Source: Octadecabacter sp.
GTDB lineage: Bacteria; Pseudomonadota; Alphaproteobacteria; Rhodobacterales; Rhodobacteraceae
Direction: 5' to 3'
Assembly (NCBI GenBank): GCA_028825445.1
Contig: JAPKAD010000002.1
Span: 62,001 to 126,000 of the forward strand
DNA length: 64,000 nucleotides
Position numbers and translations under genes: made by a program. The notes under the pieces were generated by a model, which saw nothing but the letters and a program-made list of their open reading frames with translations, did not search any database and was not told the origin of the DNA. Each line of letters starts with the position of its first letter. Position 1 is the first letter of the stretch. Positions 26,504 to 36,578 of this stretch are shown here, piece after piece.

Positions 26504-29290
26504 TTAGTGTGCTTCCGCCCACGTCACGCCAATGCCAGCATCCACTACCAACGGCACATCAAATTTGACCACTGGATTAGCCGCGTTCTCCATCACATCA
26601 CGGGCAACAATGATCAGATCATCAGCTGCATCTTTGTCAACTTCAAACACAAGTTCATCGTGAACCTGCAACAGCATCTTCGCAGGCAAATGCGCGATTG
26701 CTTCGTCCATGCGGATCATTGCGCGCCGGATCACATCGGCCGCAGTGCCCTGAATTGGCGCATTGATTGCCGCGCGTTTGGCAAATCCTGCACCAGGACC
26801 TTTGGCGTTGATTTCAGGCGTTTGAATTTTTCGACCAAACAACGTCTCGACACGATTATGTTCTTTTGCGAACGCCACAGTATCATCCATGTAGGTCCGA
26901 ATTCCCGGAAAGCGTTCAAAATATCGGTCGATAAACCCCTGCGCCTCAACTCGTGGAATGCGCAGATTGCGAGCTAAACCAAAGCCCGAAATTCCATAAA
27001 TCACACCAAAGTTAATCGCTTTAGCTTGTCGGCGCACATCTGGCGTCATGTGTTCCATCGGCACATTGAACATCTCACTCGCAGTCATCGCATGGATGTC
27101 ATGCCCATCACGAAACGCCTGTTTCAGCGCATCAATGTTTGCGACGTGGGCAAGAATGCGCAGTTCGATCTGAGAATAGTCTAATGCCACCAAGACTTTG
27201 CCTTCATCAGCAATAAACGCTTCACGGATTTTGCGGCCTTCATCAGACCGAATAGGGATGTTTTGCAAGTTTGGATCAGTTGATGATAGACGCCCCGTAT
27301 TGGCCCCCGTGATAGAATAAGACGTATGCACCCGCCCCGTTTCAGCATTTATATGGGTCTGCAAGGCATCCGTGTAAGTTGACTTTAACTTGGAAAGTTG
27401 CCGCCAATCCAGCACAAGTCCCGGTAATCTATGTTCAGTTGCGAGGTCTTCGAGGATATCTGCCCCTGTCGCATATTTCCCCGTCTTGCCCTTTTTACCA
27501 CCCTCAAAGCCCATTTTATCAAACAGAATTTCACCAACCTGCGCAGGCGAGCCAACGTTAAATTTTCCACCCGCAAGTTCGTATAATTCACATTCAAGTC
27601 CAGCCATCTTTTGCGCAAACGCGTTAGACATGCGCGACAGTGTATCACGATCAACTTTGATACCGTGCATTTCCATCTTTGCCAGTACCGGCACCAATGG
27701 ACGCTCCATCGTCTCATAGACGGATGTCACTTGTTTACTGTGCAATTGCGGCTTAAAAATCTGCCATAGACGCAACGTAATATCTGCATCTTCAGCAGCA
27801 TACTTCACAGCCTCTTCTACGGGCACAAAATCAAATGTTTTGGCTGATTTGCCAGCCCCTAAAAGCGGTTTAATCGGACTAGGCGTGTGGTCAAGATACC
27901 GATCAGACAGCGTATCCATACCGTGATTATGTAGGCCAGCATTCATGGCATAAGACATCAACATCGTGTCATCAATCGGGTCCACAGTGATACCAACACG
28001 CTTAAAAATCTTAGCATCATATTTCATGTTCTGGCCAATTTTCAAAATACTGTCATCCTCAAGCATCGGCTTCAGAATCGCCAAACATTCCTGAAGATTC
28101 ATTTGACCATCAGCCAAAGTATCGTCACCAAACAAATCATCCGCTGCACTGCCTTTATGGGTTAGCGGAATATAACAAGCTTCTCCAGCTGTCACGCACA
28201 ACGATGCACCAACCAGTTCTGCCCGCATTTCGTTCAGCGAAGTTGTTTCCGTATCTACAGCAACATAACCACGCGCATAGATCCGCTCAATCCAGACATG
28301 CAACGCAGCTGCGTCTTTGACCCATTCATATTTTTCAGCGTCAAACGCAGGCTGTTTGGGCGCACCTGCTGTCACTGCCCCGTCAGTTACCACAGGCGCC
28401 TCAAACCCCAGCTTTTCTGAAACTCGCTTCGTCATCGTACGAAACTCCATCTGGCTCAGGAACTCCAGCAGCACTTTGGGATCAGAATCGCGCACTTCAA
28501 GATCATCCAGCGTAAACGGCAAGTCCATCTTGTCATCCAGCGTTACCAGTCGTTTTGACAATTCAATCTGAGCGCGATTTTCAATCAAAGACTCACGCCG
28601 TTTAGGCTGCTTAATTTCTGCAGCCCGATCCAGCAAGGCTTCCAGATTACCGTACTCGTTAATCAACAAGGCGGCAGTCTTAATTCCAATTCCTGGCGCA
28701 CCTGGTACGTTGTCAGCGGTATCACCAGCCAAGGCCTGCACATCAATTACTTGATTTGGTCCGACACCAAATTTTTCTTCGACGGCCCCAACGTCAATGA
28801 TTTTATTGCCCTTCATTGCGTCCATCATCACAACGCCACCACCCACGAGCTGCATCATGTCTTTGTCACTGGAAATGATCGTGCAACGGCCCCCAGCATC
28901 ACGCGCCTGGATAGCTAAGGTCGCGATAATATCGTCCGCCTCAAAGCCTTCAATTTCCTTACAGGCGATATTGAAAGCTCGCGTCGCATCACGGGTCAAT
29001 GGCATCTGCGGGCGTAAATCCTCAGGCATAGCTTCGCGGTTGGCCTTATATTGATCATACATTTCGTTGCGAAACGTGTGGCTACCCTTGTCAAAAATTA
29101 CCGCAACATGAGTTACATCGCCACCCACATTATCCTCAACATAGCGCTGCAACATATTGCAAAATCCTGATACGGCACCCACAGGCATGCCATCCGACTT
29201 ACGCGTCAGGGGCGGAAGCGCATGATACGCGCGAAATATGAATGCTGATCCATCAATTAGATGTAAGTGACAACCTTTACCGAACGCCAT
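26504..29290 (-). CDS. polA: DNA polymerase I
   Basis: 928 residues, the same length as the E. coli enzyme. Domains in order are the 5'-3' exonuclease (about 1-290; GSAFIFRAYHAL, DNVPGAPGIG), the 3'-5' exonuclease with an intact DTET motif (about 325-510), and the polymerase (about 520-928; motif A ALDYSQIELR, motif B KAINFGVIYGIS, motif C VHDELVFEV). It acts in Okazaki fragment maturation and excision repair. Single gene; start at the ATG read from 29290. Confidence 0.97.
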   Translation of the reverse strand: MAFGKGCHLHLIDGSAFIFRAYHALPPLTRKSDGMPVGAVSGFCNMLQRYVEDNVGGDVTHVAVIFDKGSHTFRNEMYDQYKANREAMPEDLRPQMPLTRDATRAFNIACKEIEGFEADDIIATLAIQARDAGGRCTIISSDKDMMQLVGGGVVMMDAMKGNKIIDVGAVEEKFGVGPNQVIDVQALAGDTADNVPGAPGIGIKTAALLINEYGNLEALLDRAAEIKQPKRRESLIENRAQIELSKRLVTLDDKMDLPFTLDDLEVRDSDPKVLLEFLSQMEFRTMTKRVSEKLGFEAPVVTDGAVTAGAPKQPAFDAEKYEWVKDAAALHVWIERIYARGYVAVDTETTSLNEMRAELVGASLCVTAGEACYIPLTHKGSAADDLFGDDTLADGQMNLQECLAILKPMLEDDSILKIGQNMKYDAKIFKRVGITVDPIDDTMLMSYAMNAGLHNHGMDTLSDRYLDHTPSPIKPLLGAGKSAKTFDFVPVEEAVKYAAEDADITLRLWQIFKPQLHSKQVTSVYETMERPLVPVLAKMEMHGIKVDRDTLSRMSNAFAQKMAGLECELYELAGGKFNVGSPAQVGEILFDKMGFEGGKKGKTGKYATGADILEDLATEHRLPGLVLDWRQLSKLKSTYTDALQTHINAETGRVHTSYSITGANTGRLSSTDPNLQNIPIRSDEGRKIREAFIADEGKVLVALDYSQIELRILAHVANIDALKQAFRDGHDIHAMTASEMFNVPMEHMTPDVRRQAKAINFGVIYGISGFGLARNLRIPRVEAQGFIDRYFERFPGIRTYMDDTVAFAKEHNRVETLFGRKIQTPEINAKGPGAGFAKRAAINAPIQGTAADVIRRAMIRMDEAIAHLPAKMLLQVHDELVFEVDKDAADDLIIVARDVMENAANPVVKFDVPLVVDAGIGVTWAEAH

Positions 29291-30230
29291 GTTTAGAACC
29301 CCTATGCAGTCCTAACCTTGGTACCCGCGCATTAGGGCAGGTTCAATCACTCAGCCGACCAAATGCAAATCAACCGTATCAATAACATCATTAAATAAAA
29401 AGTTATCCACCAAACTTCATACCAGAGCCCCGTATCAGCGACCTTTTTTTTCCAAACCAAACATTGAAGGTCAACAACACACAAAACCTGCCCACAACAG
29501 AATGAGCGTATCGTTGTTAAAAAATTCGTCCTATGAAAGAGAAGGTTTTGCCATACTCAGATCGACGCAGATAGCGACGCGAAAAGCGAAAGGTTATTGT
29601 AAGTTAAACCAACTCAAGGATAGGTGATCGAACAACGCACATTAAGTATCAAATCGTATTTAAAGATAAATTAAAATAATTACCAGTTGTGGTGTAAAAA
29701 ACCTCAATGCCCTTCGCCGATCGATAACCATAACAGAGCAAGTGACCTAACTTAAGCCAAAGCAACATCAAAAAACGCTAACTTCGCGCTGGTGTCACCG
29801 TCAATGAACAACGAAATATCTTAATAGAGTGGACTAAAACAATAAATGATTTGCTACTAAGTGAGTAACTGACCAAAATAATGCCAGGAAATTTCAATCA
29901 GTGCCATCGAAAAAAAATAGGAATATTCTCATAAGAGCTCATAAGAACAACTTAAAGGCCTGATTTACTTATCAGCGGCTTCATTATGTACGAATCTGCA
30001 ATCGCAATACTTACATTCGACCCACCCTATATCTTTGGCAATTTGCAACCAAACGCGAGGATGGCCAAGCGCGCCTCCGCCATCACAGGCGACACGCCAC
30101 TCATTTACGATCTTGGTTTCTGGGGCAGACGTTGTCATTCAATTGCCTCTAGACTGGGCGCACGCTAGGTGCGGATGTAACAGGGTCTATATTAGCGATC
30201 CCTGCGCAGCGAACAAGTCGGGAAAAGCGG
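29291..30230. other. Long gene-free region with a possible small ORF at 29986-30168 (+)
   Basis: 940 bases without a supported gene. A 60-codon ATG frame at 29986-30168 reads protein-like ([19 protein letters not shown]), has no recognised family, and may be a relic. Nothing resembling an ABC permease is present upstream of the following ATPase. Confidence 0.4.
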
Positions 30231-31172
30231 ATGCCAAGGATAGAAAACTATGCGAATGCACTAGAAGTCATCGATCTACGCAAAACTTACGCGCCCACCA
30301 AACGCAGTCCCGCCAAAGAAGCACTAAATGGAATCGATCTTGCGGTACCACGCGGATCAATATTTGGCCTTTTGGGACCAAACGGAGCTGGCAAATCAAC
30401 TCTGATTAATATTCTTGCGGGACTTGTTACCAAGAGTAGCGGAACTGTGCGCATTTGGGGATTTGATCAAGACGAAAATCCGCGCCAATCGCGCGCTTCC
30501 ATCGGAATTATGCCGCAAGAACCCAACCTTGATCCATTTTTTTCACCACGCGGGGCTTTAGACGTACAGGCGGGGCTTTATGGCGTACCAAAGTCACAAC
30601 GCCGCACCGAAGAACTGTTAGAACTCACCGGCCTAACTGACAAGGCAGAGGCTTATGCACGATCACTTTCTGGTGGAATGCGTCGCCGCCTTCTTTTGGG
30701 CAAAGCGCTGGTTCATTCACCACAAATTCTTGTACTTGATGAACCCACTGCTGGCGTCGACATCGAATTGCGCAATATGCTGTGGCAACACGTACGCCGT
30801 TTAAACGATGAAGGCATGACAATCATCTTGACTACTCACTACCTCGAGGAAGCTGAACAGATGTGCGATCAGATAGCCATCATCAATCATGGCGCGGTCA
30901 TCGCCAATGACACAACCGCAAACCTACTGGGTCAGCTTGACGCTAAAACCGTGGTGATCACACCGGATACACCTGCAAACCTGCCCACGCTTCCAGCTGA
31001 CATCGATGGTCAAAAACGCCCCAACGGCACATTGGCGTTTACCTATAAAACCAGCGTGACACGCGCAGACCAAGTCCTGTCCTTGGTCTATAACGCAGGC
31101 ATCACTATCAAAGACATGCGCACTGAAGACCCTGATTTAGAAGATGTTTTTTTAAATTTGACAAAAAAATAA
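30231..31172 (+). CDS. ABC transporter ATP-binding protein (CcmA/DrrA type)
   Basis: 313 residues with Walker A GPNGAGKS, signature LSGGMRRR, Walker B ILVLDEPTAGVD and the H-loop TTHYLEEA. A C-terminal accessory region of about 80 residues follows, ending EDPDLEDVFLNLTKK. This is typical of ABC-2 exporters of the daunorubicin-resistance/ccmA class. Such ATPases are normally followed by an ABC-2 permease gene. Here the next gene is on the other strand and none is found in the window. Confidence 0.9.
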   Translation: MPRIENYANALEVIDLRKTYAPTKRSPAKEALNGIDLAVPRGSIFGLLGPNGAGKSTLINILAGLVTKSSGTVRIWGFDQDENPRQSRASIGIMPQEPNLDPFFSPRGALDVQAGLYGVPKSQRRTEELLELTGLTDKAEAYARSLSGGMRRRLLLGKALVHSPQILVLDEPTAGVDIELRNMLWQHVRRLNDEGMTIILTTHYLEEAEQMCDQIAIINHGAVIANDTTANLLGQLDAKTVVITPDTPANLPTLPADIDGQKRPNGTLAFTYKTSVTRADQVLSLVYNAGITIKDMRTEDPDLEDVFLNLTKK

Positions 31173-31311
31173 TAAATGCCCCCTCGTCTTTGCTTTAAAA
31201 GTAATTTGGGGTCCGAAGAACTGTGAACTGCGTAAAGTGTCACATAACTACGATAAGAAACTCTCTCTTTATCGGATCAGCCTCTTAATTACGCATGCGC
31301 AGCCACTCGGA

Positions 31312-31680
31312 TCACGTTTGGCCCACTAACATCGGCCCCAGATTACGCCCTGCTAGAATGTGCAGGTGATAGTGTGGCACATCTTGCACGCCATCTTCTC
31401 GGGAGTTGGCCACGGCCCGAAAACCAGCATCCACACCCTCAAGGCGACAGACTTCAGCTACTGCTTTCATAAATCCGACCAACTCATCATCAGACGCATC
31501 GCGCGCGAAATGATCGAGGCTCATATATGGCCCCTTGGGGATCACCAGTATATGCACGGGCGCTTGCGCATTAATATCGCGAAACGCCAGAGTATGAGCA
31601 TTTTCAAATACCGTCTGATTAGGTATTTCACCACGCAATATTTTAGCAAAAATGTTTTGATCGTCATAGACGTATTTCAT
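31312..31680 (-). CDS. HIT-family (HinT-like) nucleotide hydrolase
   Basis: 122-residue purine nucleoside phosphoramidase-type protein. The histidine triad HYHLHIL is near the C-terminus, and FAKILRGEIPNQTVFE and LVIPKGPYMSL are in the N-terminal half. Its start lies 11 nt after the stop of the upstream glycosyltransferase gene on the same strand, so the two are probably co-transcribed. Confidence 0.9.
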   Translation of the reverse strand: MKYVYDDQNIFAKILRGEIPNQTVFENAHTLAFRDINAQAPVHILVIPKGPYMSLDHFARDASDDELVGFMKAVAEVCRLEGVDAGFRAVANSREDGVQDVPHYHLHILAGRNLGPMLVGQT

Positions 31681-31691
31681 CGAAAACCTCT

Positions 31692-33269
31692 TTAGTCAGC
31701 AAACAAATAGGGGGTCTGGGCAATTCCACGCGCCACATCCTCTGGCACACTCAAAAATTCAGCAATCTGTTGGGCATTCTCATCTGGGCTTGCTATTTCG
31801 CGCACACGCAGATGATATCTAAAATCCGCATCACGAATTAGGTCACTTTCATAAAACACATCATAGCGAATAGTCGGCAAGAGCTGCTGCATTGTTTCGT
31901 CAGGGGTAAATTCACCCACTAGCCCAATTTTTTTGGCATATTCAATCAAGTACTCGTCATAGAAATCACATTCCATCTCCAAAAGTCGTGTCGTTGATTG
32001 GTCCGAAAAAAAATCCTTCATCAAGTCAATATTAGCAGTATCTAGACAGATTATCATTTTATTCGTATCGTAGTAGTCGAACAACATCCGCATCAAAGCA
32101 CGACGGTGGCGCATACGCTTGTTCACTGTAGACTGGATACCGCCTAAATCGGGGAGGTCTGTGTCTTCTTCGTCAAACAAATAGTTTATTGACGGAATAT
32201 TAAGATGGTGCCCGATCAACCCAGCAAAGCGCTTGGCTACAGGTCGTTTCTTACATGCAATAATTAACAACTCACGCTCACGTCCTAACGAAGCCTCTGT
32301 CTCCCAGAATCGTGGTCCAAAGCGTCTTCCTACGCGACCACAACCTGTGAGAAACCTAAACAATTTTTGTCCCTCAGTCGAGGTTTTGAAGTCGTCACGA
32401 TCAGACGCATACACCAACTCTAGCTTTCCCTTTAGCTCTATGGCTTCAGATGAAATCTTGCGGGCAAACAGGAATTGCTGCGACAGCAATAAATTATAGT
32501 GATCGTTGTAAAACGTCACAGGTAAACCGTAGACGGTGAACATTAGAAAAGTTAGTGTTCTGTTGCGAATTTCTGTTTCTGGCACGTGGTGGTACACAAG
32601 AGTTTGGAAAAAAGTTTCATCAGGAATCCATGTTGTGCGGAAGAAGCTCATTACATCTGGACGCAACTTTGTCATTTCCAAAATACACTGAACCGTACGT
32701 CGCCGCAGACACCACCACTGCGATCCAATCATGACTTGCAGATCAACTGGAATTTTACGTTTAAACCCTAGCTTTTGCTGCAACCATAAGGAATAATTGA
32801 ACAATGCCTTATTTTTGCGTTCGTTAAAGAAGTGGTGGTAGATCAGTCGTTCTTCTTTCATTCCAGTCTTAATCCAGTCACTCTTAAAAAAGTCGAAGCT
32901 TTCGATGTAATCGCAGTCATCACTGTCCAGCAGCGCTTTAGCGTGGCGCGCTGATTTGATTGCCATGCAATCACCTGACACCATATAAAAATGCGTCGCC
33001 AGTGGAAACGCATCTATCGCAGCGCTGATCGCATTCAATGTTGCCTGCACCAAAGACCATTCACCCCAACCACATTTTATACGTCTTTGGGCGAAGGTAA
33101 CGTTGGGATTGTCATTTAAAGCATCAAAAATTATATTGAATACCTGCTTTGGAGCATTGGCATCAAAATGGATTGCGATGTAATCACCCACTGCTGTTAG
33201 CTGTTCGGCCTGATGCACAATGGCTTCAGGGTCTTTATGGCACAGTAAGATGAATGCGATTTTTGCCAT
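31692..33269 (-). CDS. Branching-type (core-2/I-like) beta-1,6-N-acetylglucosaminyltransferase family protein
   Basis: 525 residues. The N-terminal 270 residues have the GT14-like pattern: KIAFILLCHKDPEAI start, YIAIHFDANAP, CGWGEWSLVQATLNAI, FYMVSGDCMAIKS, GSQWWCLRR and WIPDETFFQTL. The C-terminal 250 residues form a second domain seen in Rhodobacterales members (DUF5927/5928 class, to my recollection). It has GCGRVGRRFG, YYDTNKMIICLDTANIDLMKDFF and repeated acidic segments. It probably builds a surface glycan. It is divergent from a sulfotransferase gene, with 143 nt between starts. Confidence 0.8.
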   Translation of the reverse strand: MAKIAFILLCHKDPEAIVHQAEQLTAVGDYIAIHFDANAPKQVFNIIFDALNDNPNVTFAQRRIKCGWGEWSLVQATLNAISAAIDAFPLATHFYMVSGDCMAIKSARHAKALLDSDDCDYIESFDFFKSDWIKTGMKEERLIYHHFFNERKNKALFNYSLWLQQKLGFKRKIPVDLQVMIGSQWWCLRRRTVQCILEMTKLRPDVMSFFRTTWIPDETFFQTLVYHHVPETEIRNRTLTFLMFTVYGLPVTFYNDHYNLLLSQQFLFARKISSEAIELKGKLELVYASDRDDFKTSTEGQKLFRFLTGCGRVGRRFGPRFWETEASLGRERELLIIACKKRPVAKRFAGLIGHHLNIPSINYLFDEEDTDLPDLGGIQSTVNKRMRHRRALMRMLFDYYDTNKMIICLDTANIDLMKDFFSDQSTTRLLEMECDFYDEYLIEYAKKIGLVGEFTPDETMQQLLPTIRYDVFYESDLIRDADFRYHLRVREIASPDENAQQIAEFLSVPEDVARGIAQTPYLFAD

Positions 33270-33412
33270 CTTGGAAACAACGGCCCCCTATGGCTTGAGT
33301 TGTGATCAATTATGATTATTTTATGTAAACGTGAAGATGCACTGAATAGATAGTAATTATTTGCTCTTTTACGCTAATGTAATTGGTAACTCACTGAAAC
33401 AAGGATGAGCGC

Positions 33413-34231
33413 ATGGGTTTCCCCGGCACTTGGATGACTAAAACTGAAAGCGTGATTTATCGCGTAGTACCCAAGTGCGCTTGTTCAACTATCGGCCAAA
33501 TCATGTATTATTCCGATCATGGCGAATTTTTTGACGGAGATATACATGATGCGCAAGACGGCATGCACAAGTGGGCCATGGAAGACAGCAGGCCGATTAT
33601 TACGAATAACGTGAAAAACCAGAAATCATATGCGTTCACCTGCGTGCGCAATCCTTACACGCGAATCTTATCATCGTTCTTTGACAAAATCTGCAGTATA
33701 CAGCGCAATGGCAAAAGCTACCGTGGCAATCTTGTGCCACTGTTAATCCAGAAATATGGAATTGAGGTCGGATCACCTGAAAACGGATACGAATTTGACC
33801 AGATCAAATCATTTCGAAGATTCTTGTTGTTTGCGCGTGACACTATAAAATATCGACGCCCTATGAACCCTGATATCCACTGGTCTGCTATGTCTGGTCA
33901 TATCAGCACCTTCATTATTAACGGTGGGTACTACGATAAAATTCTTTGGACAGAACAATTTAATGATGGCATGAAAGAGGTCCTCAACATGATTAAAGCG
34001 CCTAATCCTATTGATTTGGCGACCATCCCACGGTTCAATGAATCTGAATGTCACAGTACAAAACGCACCCATCCAGTTGAGGATTACTTTGATGAGCTAT
34101 CGATGCACATGATGTATGAAATCTATAAAAAAGATTTTAATTTGTTTCAATACGATTTTGAAAACCCAAAAAATACTATGCCAATAAGCGAAATTGATTT
34201 GGATGAAGTCCATGCAAAACTAAGCGCTTAA
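33413..34231 (+). CDS. Carbohydrate-type sulfotransferase (Sulfotransfer_2 family)
   Basis: 272-residue PAPS-dependent sulfotransferase. The 5'-phosphosulfate loop is VPKCACSTIGQ (residues about 19-29) and the 3'-phosphate motif is CVRNPYTRILSSFFDK (about 80-95). This family sulfates glycans. Next to the branching-type glycosyltransferase, this suggests modification of a surface or extracellular polysaccharide. It starts at ATG 33413 behind AAGGATGAG. Confidence 0.87.
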   Translation: MGFPGTWMTKTESVIYRVVPKCACSTIGQIMYYSDHGEFFDGDIHDAQDGMHKWAMEDSRPIITNNVKNQKSYAFTCVRNPYTRILSSFFDKICSIQRNGKSYRGNLVPLLIQKYGIEVGSPENGYEFDQIKSFRRFLLFARDTIKYRRPMNPDIHWSAMSGHISTFIINGGYYDKILWTEQFNDGMKEVLNMIKAPNPIDLATIPRFNESECHSTKRTHPVEDYFDELSMHMMYEIYKKDFNLFQYDFENPKNTMPISEIDLDEVHAKLSA

Positions 34232-34892
34232 ACACTCTATTTTTTAACATTAGTGACAACTCCGGCAGCTTCCACATCGCCGCAAATTATTTCAGTCAAA
34301 GACGTATTTTTGAACAAACTAAAAATATGTTGTTTCTGCTGCGTACGTTACAAGGCAACCACAGCTTTCTTGGCGTGACCTACGTGATGGGCCACAGGTC
34401 CTTAACTGACCTGAGCAACAAACTGTTGCCTGTGGCCACTCCGATTAATTCCTACACGCTGTTTGCTAATTTTGAGTGCACAGCATACCTTCCAGTATTC
34501 ATTCAGTACCGACATCTATACAATATTCAAACGTGAAGGGCTGGCATTGCACTTTACGGTACGTTCTACACCATTTCTTCAGAAGATATTTCATTAATCA
34601 TTGAGAATACCCCCGCAATTCACTTGGACTTCTGTTCCCAAGCGGCAGGTTGGTAATACAATCAACGAATCTGATTAATTTAAACTTATTTTGATCGATT
34701 TATTGCGCGACTGGACCGTCACAGACAACTTATTGATGATTTCCACGATGATCATTCATTGGTACAACTCACCTATTAGTTCATAAACGATATATTATCC
34801 GTGCATCCTTTGTTTTTCGTTCCACGGGTCTTGCCATAACTGGTCAAACTATTTCGGACGACTAGTTTATGCAAAAACAAGTTAGAGACATT
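34232..34892 (+). pseudogene. Coding relic, unknown family
   Basis: The plus strand reads as protein through frameshifts. One frame is open from about 34256 to 34536 (QRRIFEQTKNMLFLLRTLQ, VATPINSYTLFANFECTAY). Another takes over near 34550 (YGTFYTISSEDISLIIENT) to a stop at about 34657. A third covers about 34690-34776 (RFIARLDRHRQLIDDFHDD). The succession in the same order and strand is what an eroded gene looks like. I do not recognise the family; the position between sulfotransferase and the next gene suggests another glycan-related gene. Confidence 0.4.
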
Positions 34893-35585
34893 ATGAAAAT
34901 TCTTATCCTCGGCAGTGGTCCTAACGTTACCCAAGCTAAAGCTTGGGCGCGTGCACCGTTCGATTTTATTGTGGTCATTAACAACGCATGGCGCGTGCGG
35001 ACTGACTGGGACTACCTCGTGCATCCGTCCGATTTCCCTTTATATCGCCAGCCTTTGGTTTTAAAACGTGGGCAACGGGCCATCACCCACCACGATTATG
35101 TGCCAGCGCAAAATGCGTTGGGAGGTTTTGTTTATGCTGGCGGCACTATGGCTTTCACAGCCAGTTATTGGGCACTGCATGCGCTTAAACCAACGGTCAT
35201 GGCCTACATGGGGTGCGACATGACTTATCAAGCGACGCCAAGTCACTTCTACGGCCAAGGCACCGCTGACCCGATGCGTGTCGACGTAACACTGCGTTCA
35301 CTTGAAGCGAAATCAGCGCGGCTACAGGCCATTGCTCAGCGACGAGGCTGCGCCTGTGTGAACCTGTCATCTGACCCCAGCCGTCTCGTTTTTGCACGCG
35401 GCGAGCTGGACAATTTTTTCGTCAAAACAAAAATAAACCAAGTCGCAATGGATCAGGCCCTGCGCCTAGAAAGAGACGCAGGTTACATGGTTCCATCCGG
35501 TAAATATTGGAAAGAAGAAGCCAGTTTCGACACGGAAGTCATCGATGAAATTGATGCAACATGGCTGGCGACACTTGCAGATTAA
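34893..35585 (+). CDS. Conserved protein of unknown function, sialyltransferase-like N-terminus
   Basis: 230 residues. The N-terminus MKILILGSGPNVTQAKAW followed by FIVVINNAWR and DYLVHPSDFP resembles the nucleotide-binding opening of GT42-type sialyltransferases and MAF/DUF115-like glycosyltransferases. The likeness is weak. MAYMGCDMTY is another conserved-looking motif. Its neighbours are a glycosyltransferase and a sulfotransferase, so a glycan role is plausible but unproven. ATG 34893 is preferred because it begins the Rossmann-like strand; ATG 34869 is in frame. Confidence 0.6.
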   Translation: MKILILGSGPNVTQAKAWARAPFDFIVVINNAWRVRTDWDYLVHPSDFPLYRQPLVLKRGQRAITHHDYVPAQNALGGFVYAGGTMAFTASYWALHALKPTVMAYMGCDMTYQATPSHFYGQGTADPMRVDVTLRSLEAKSARLQAIAQRRGCACVNLSSDPSRLVFARGELDNFFVKTKINQVAMDQALRLERDAGYMVPSGKYWKEEASFDTEVIDEIDATWLATLAD

Positions 35586-35588
35586 CTG

Positions 35589-36578
35589 TTAAATTAGACC
35601 GTGTTCATTGAACACCTTTGCCATACTGATTTCAGGACGTGGCCCGATATGCTCAATTACCTCCGCAGCGCATAATACACCCATTTGTGCTGCAACATCC
35701 AGCCGACGCCCAGTCGAAACACCATAAAGAAAACCAGCTGCAAACTGATCGCCCGCACCTGTGGCATCAACTGGTGTCACCGCCGTTACGTCTGCAGTAA
35801 AACGCTGCGAGCCTTGCTGTATCCAGACCGCATCACTTGACCGCGTGCAGGCAACAATATCACAAACTTCCGCTGCCTGACGCAGCGCATCATTCAAATC
35901 ATTCGTTTCATATAGCGTCATCCATTCCAAATCGTTGCCGATGGCAATGTCCATGTCACCTGCGATTAAACGCTTAAAATCTTCGCGGTGACGATCAGCG
36001 CAGAACGGATCAGAAATGGTAATAACTGACCGCCCACCTGCTGCTTTCATCTTAGCCGCTGCTTCGAAGAATGCAGTTTTTCCTTCTTTTTTATCAAACA
36101 AATAGCCCTCAAGAAACAATAATCCCGTACCAAATACATCGGGCACATCAAACGATGAAATATCCGCTCCCGCGCCGAGATATGTGTTCATCGACCGTTC
36201 CCCATCGGGTGATACGAAAATCATCGATCGCGACGTTGGCAACTCCACGTCTAAAGGGGCCAATGGAAAAGCAGTACCCACTTTACGTAACGAATCTGCA
36301 TAAAATTTACCCAATGCGTCATCTTTAACCTTACCTATAAAGGCCGTCTGCAAACCAAGCTCACCAATACCCGCAATTGTGTTTGCGACTGATCCGCCCG
36401 GCGCTTCGACGCGGCTATCCATTGACGCATACAGCAATTCAGCGCGGTCGCGTTCGATCAGTTGCATGATACCTTTGGCAATTCCCATCTGATTCAGAAA
36501 GGCGTCGCTACTCGGGGCAATTACATCGACCATTGCGTTGCCGATGCCAACAACGTCATAATTCACGGGGGTATTCAT
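35589..36578 (-). CDS. PfkB-family kinase, adenosine kinase-like
   Basis: 329 residues of the ribokinase fold. It has GIGNAMVDVIA at the N-terminus, the substrate-lid glycines in APGGSVANTIAGI, and the anion-hole/catalytic motif DATGAGDQFAAGF with its aspartate. Rhodobacterales members with this N-terminus are annotated as adenosine kinase, so phosphorylation of adenosine or another nucleoside/sugar is likely. The start overlaps the nth stop by 4 nt (ATGA), so the genes are translationally coupled. Confidence 0.87.
   Translation of the reverse strand: MNTPVNYDVVGIGNAMVDVIAPSSDAFLNQMGIAKGIMQLIERDRAELLYASMDSRVEAPGGSVANTIAGIGELGLQTAFIGKVKDDALGKFYADSLRKVGTAFPLAPLDVELPTSRSMIFVSPDGERSMNTYLGAGADISSFDVPDVFGTGLLFLEGYLFDKKEGKTAFFEAAAKMKAAGGRSVITISDPFCADRHREDFKRLIAGDMDIAIGNDLEWMTLYETNDLNDALRQAAEVCDIVACTRSSDAVWIQQGSQRFTADVTAVTPVDATGAGDQFAAGFLYGVSTGRRLDVAAQMGVLCAAEVIEHIGPRPEISMAKVFNEHGLI

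Noticed and set aside
29986-30168. 60-codon ORF upstream of the ABC ATPase
   Set aside because: Protein-like but unrecognised and not coupled to the ATPase; insufficient to call a gene.
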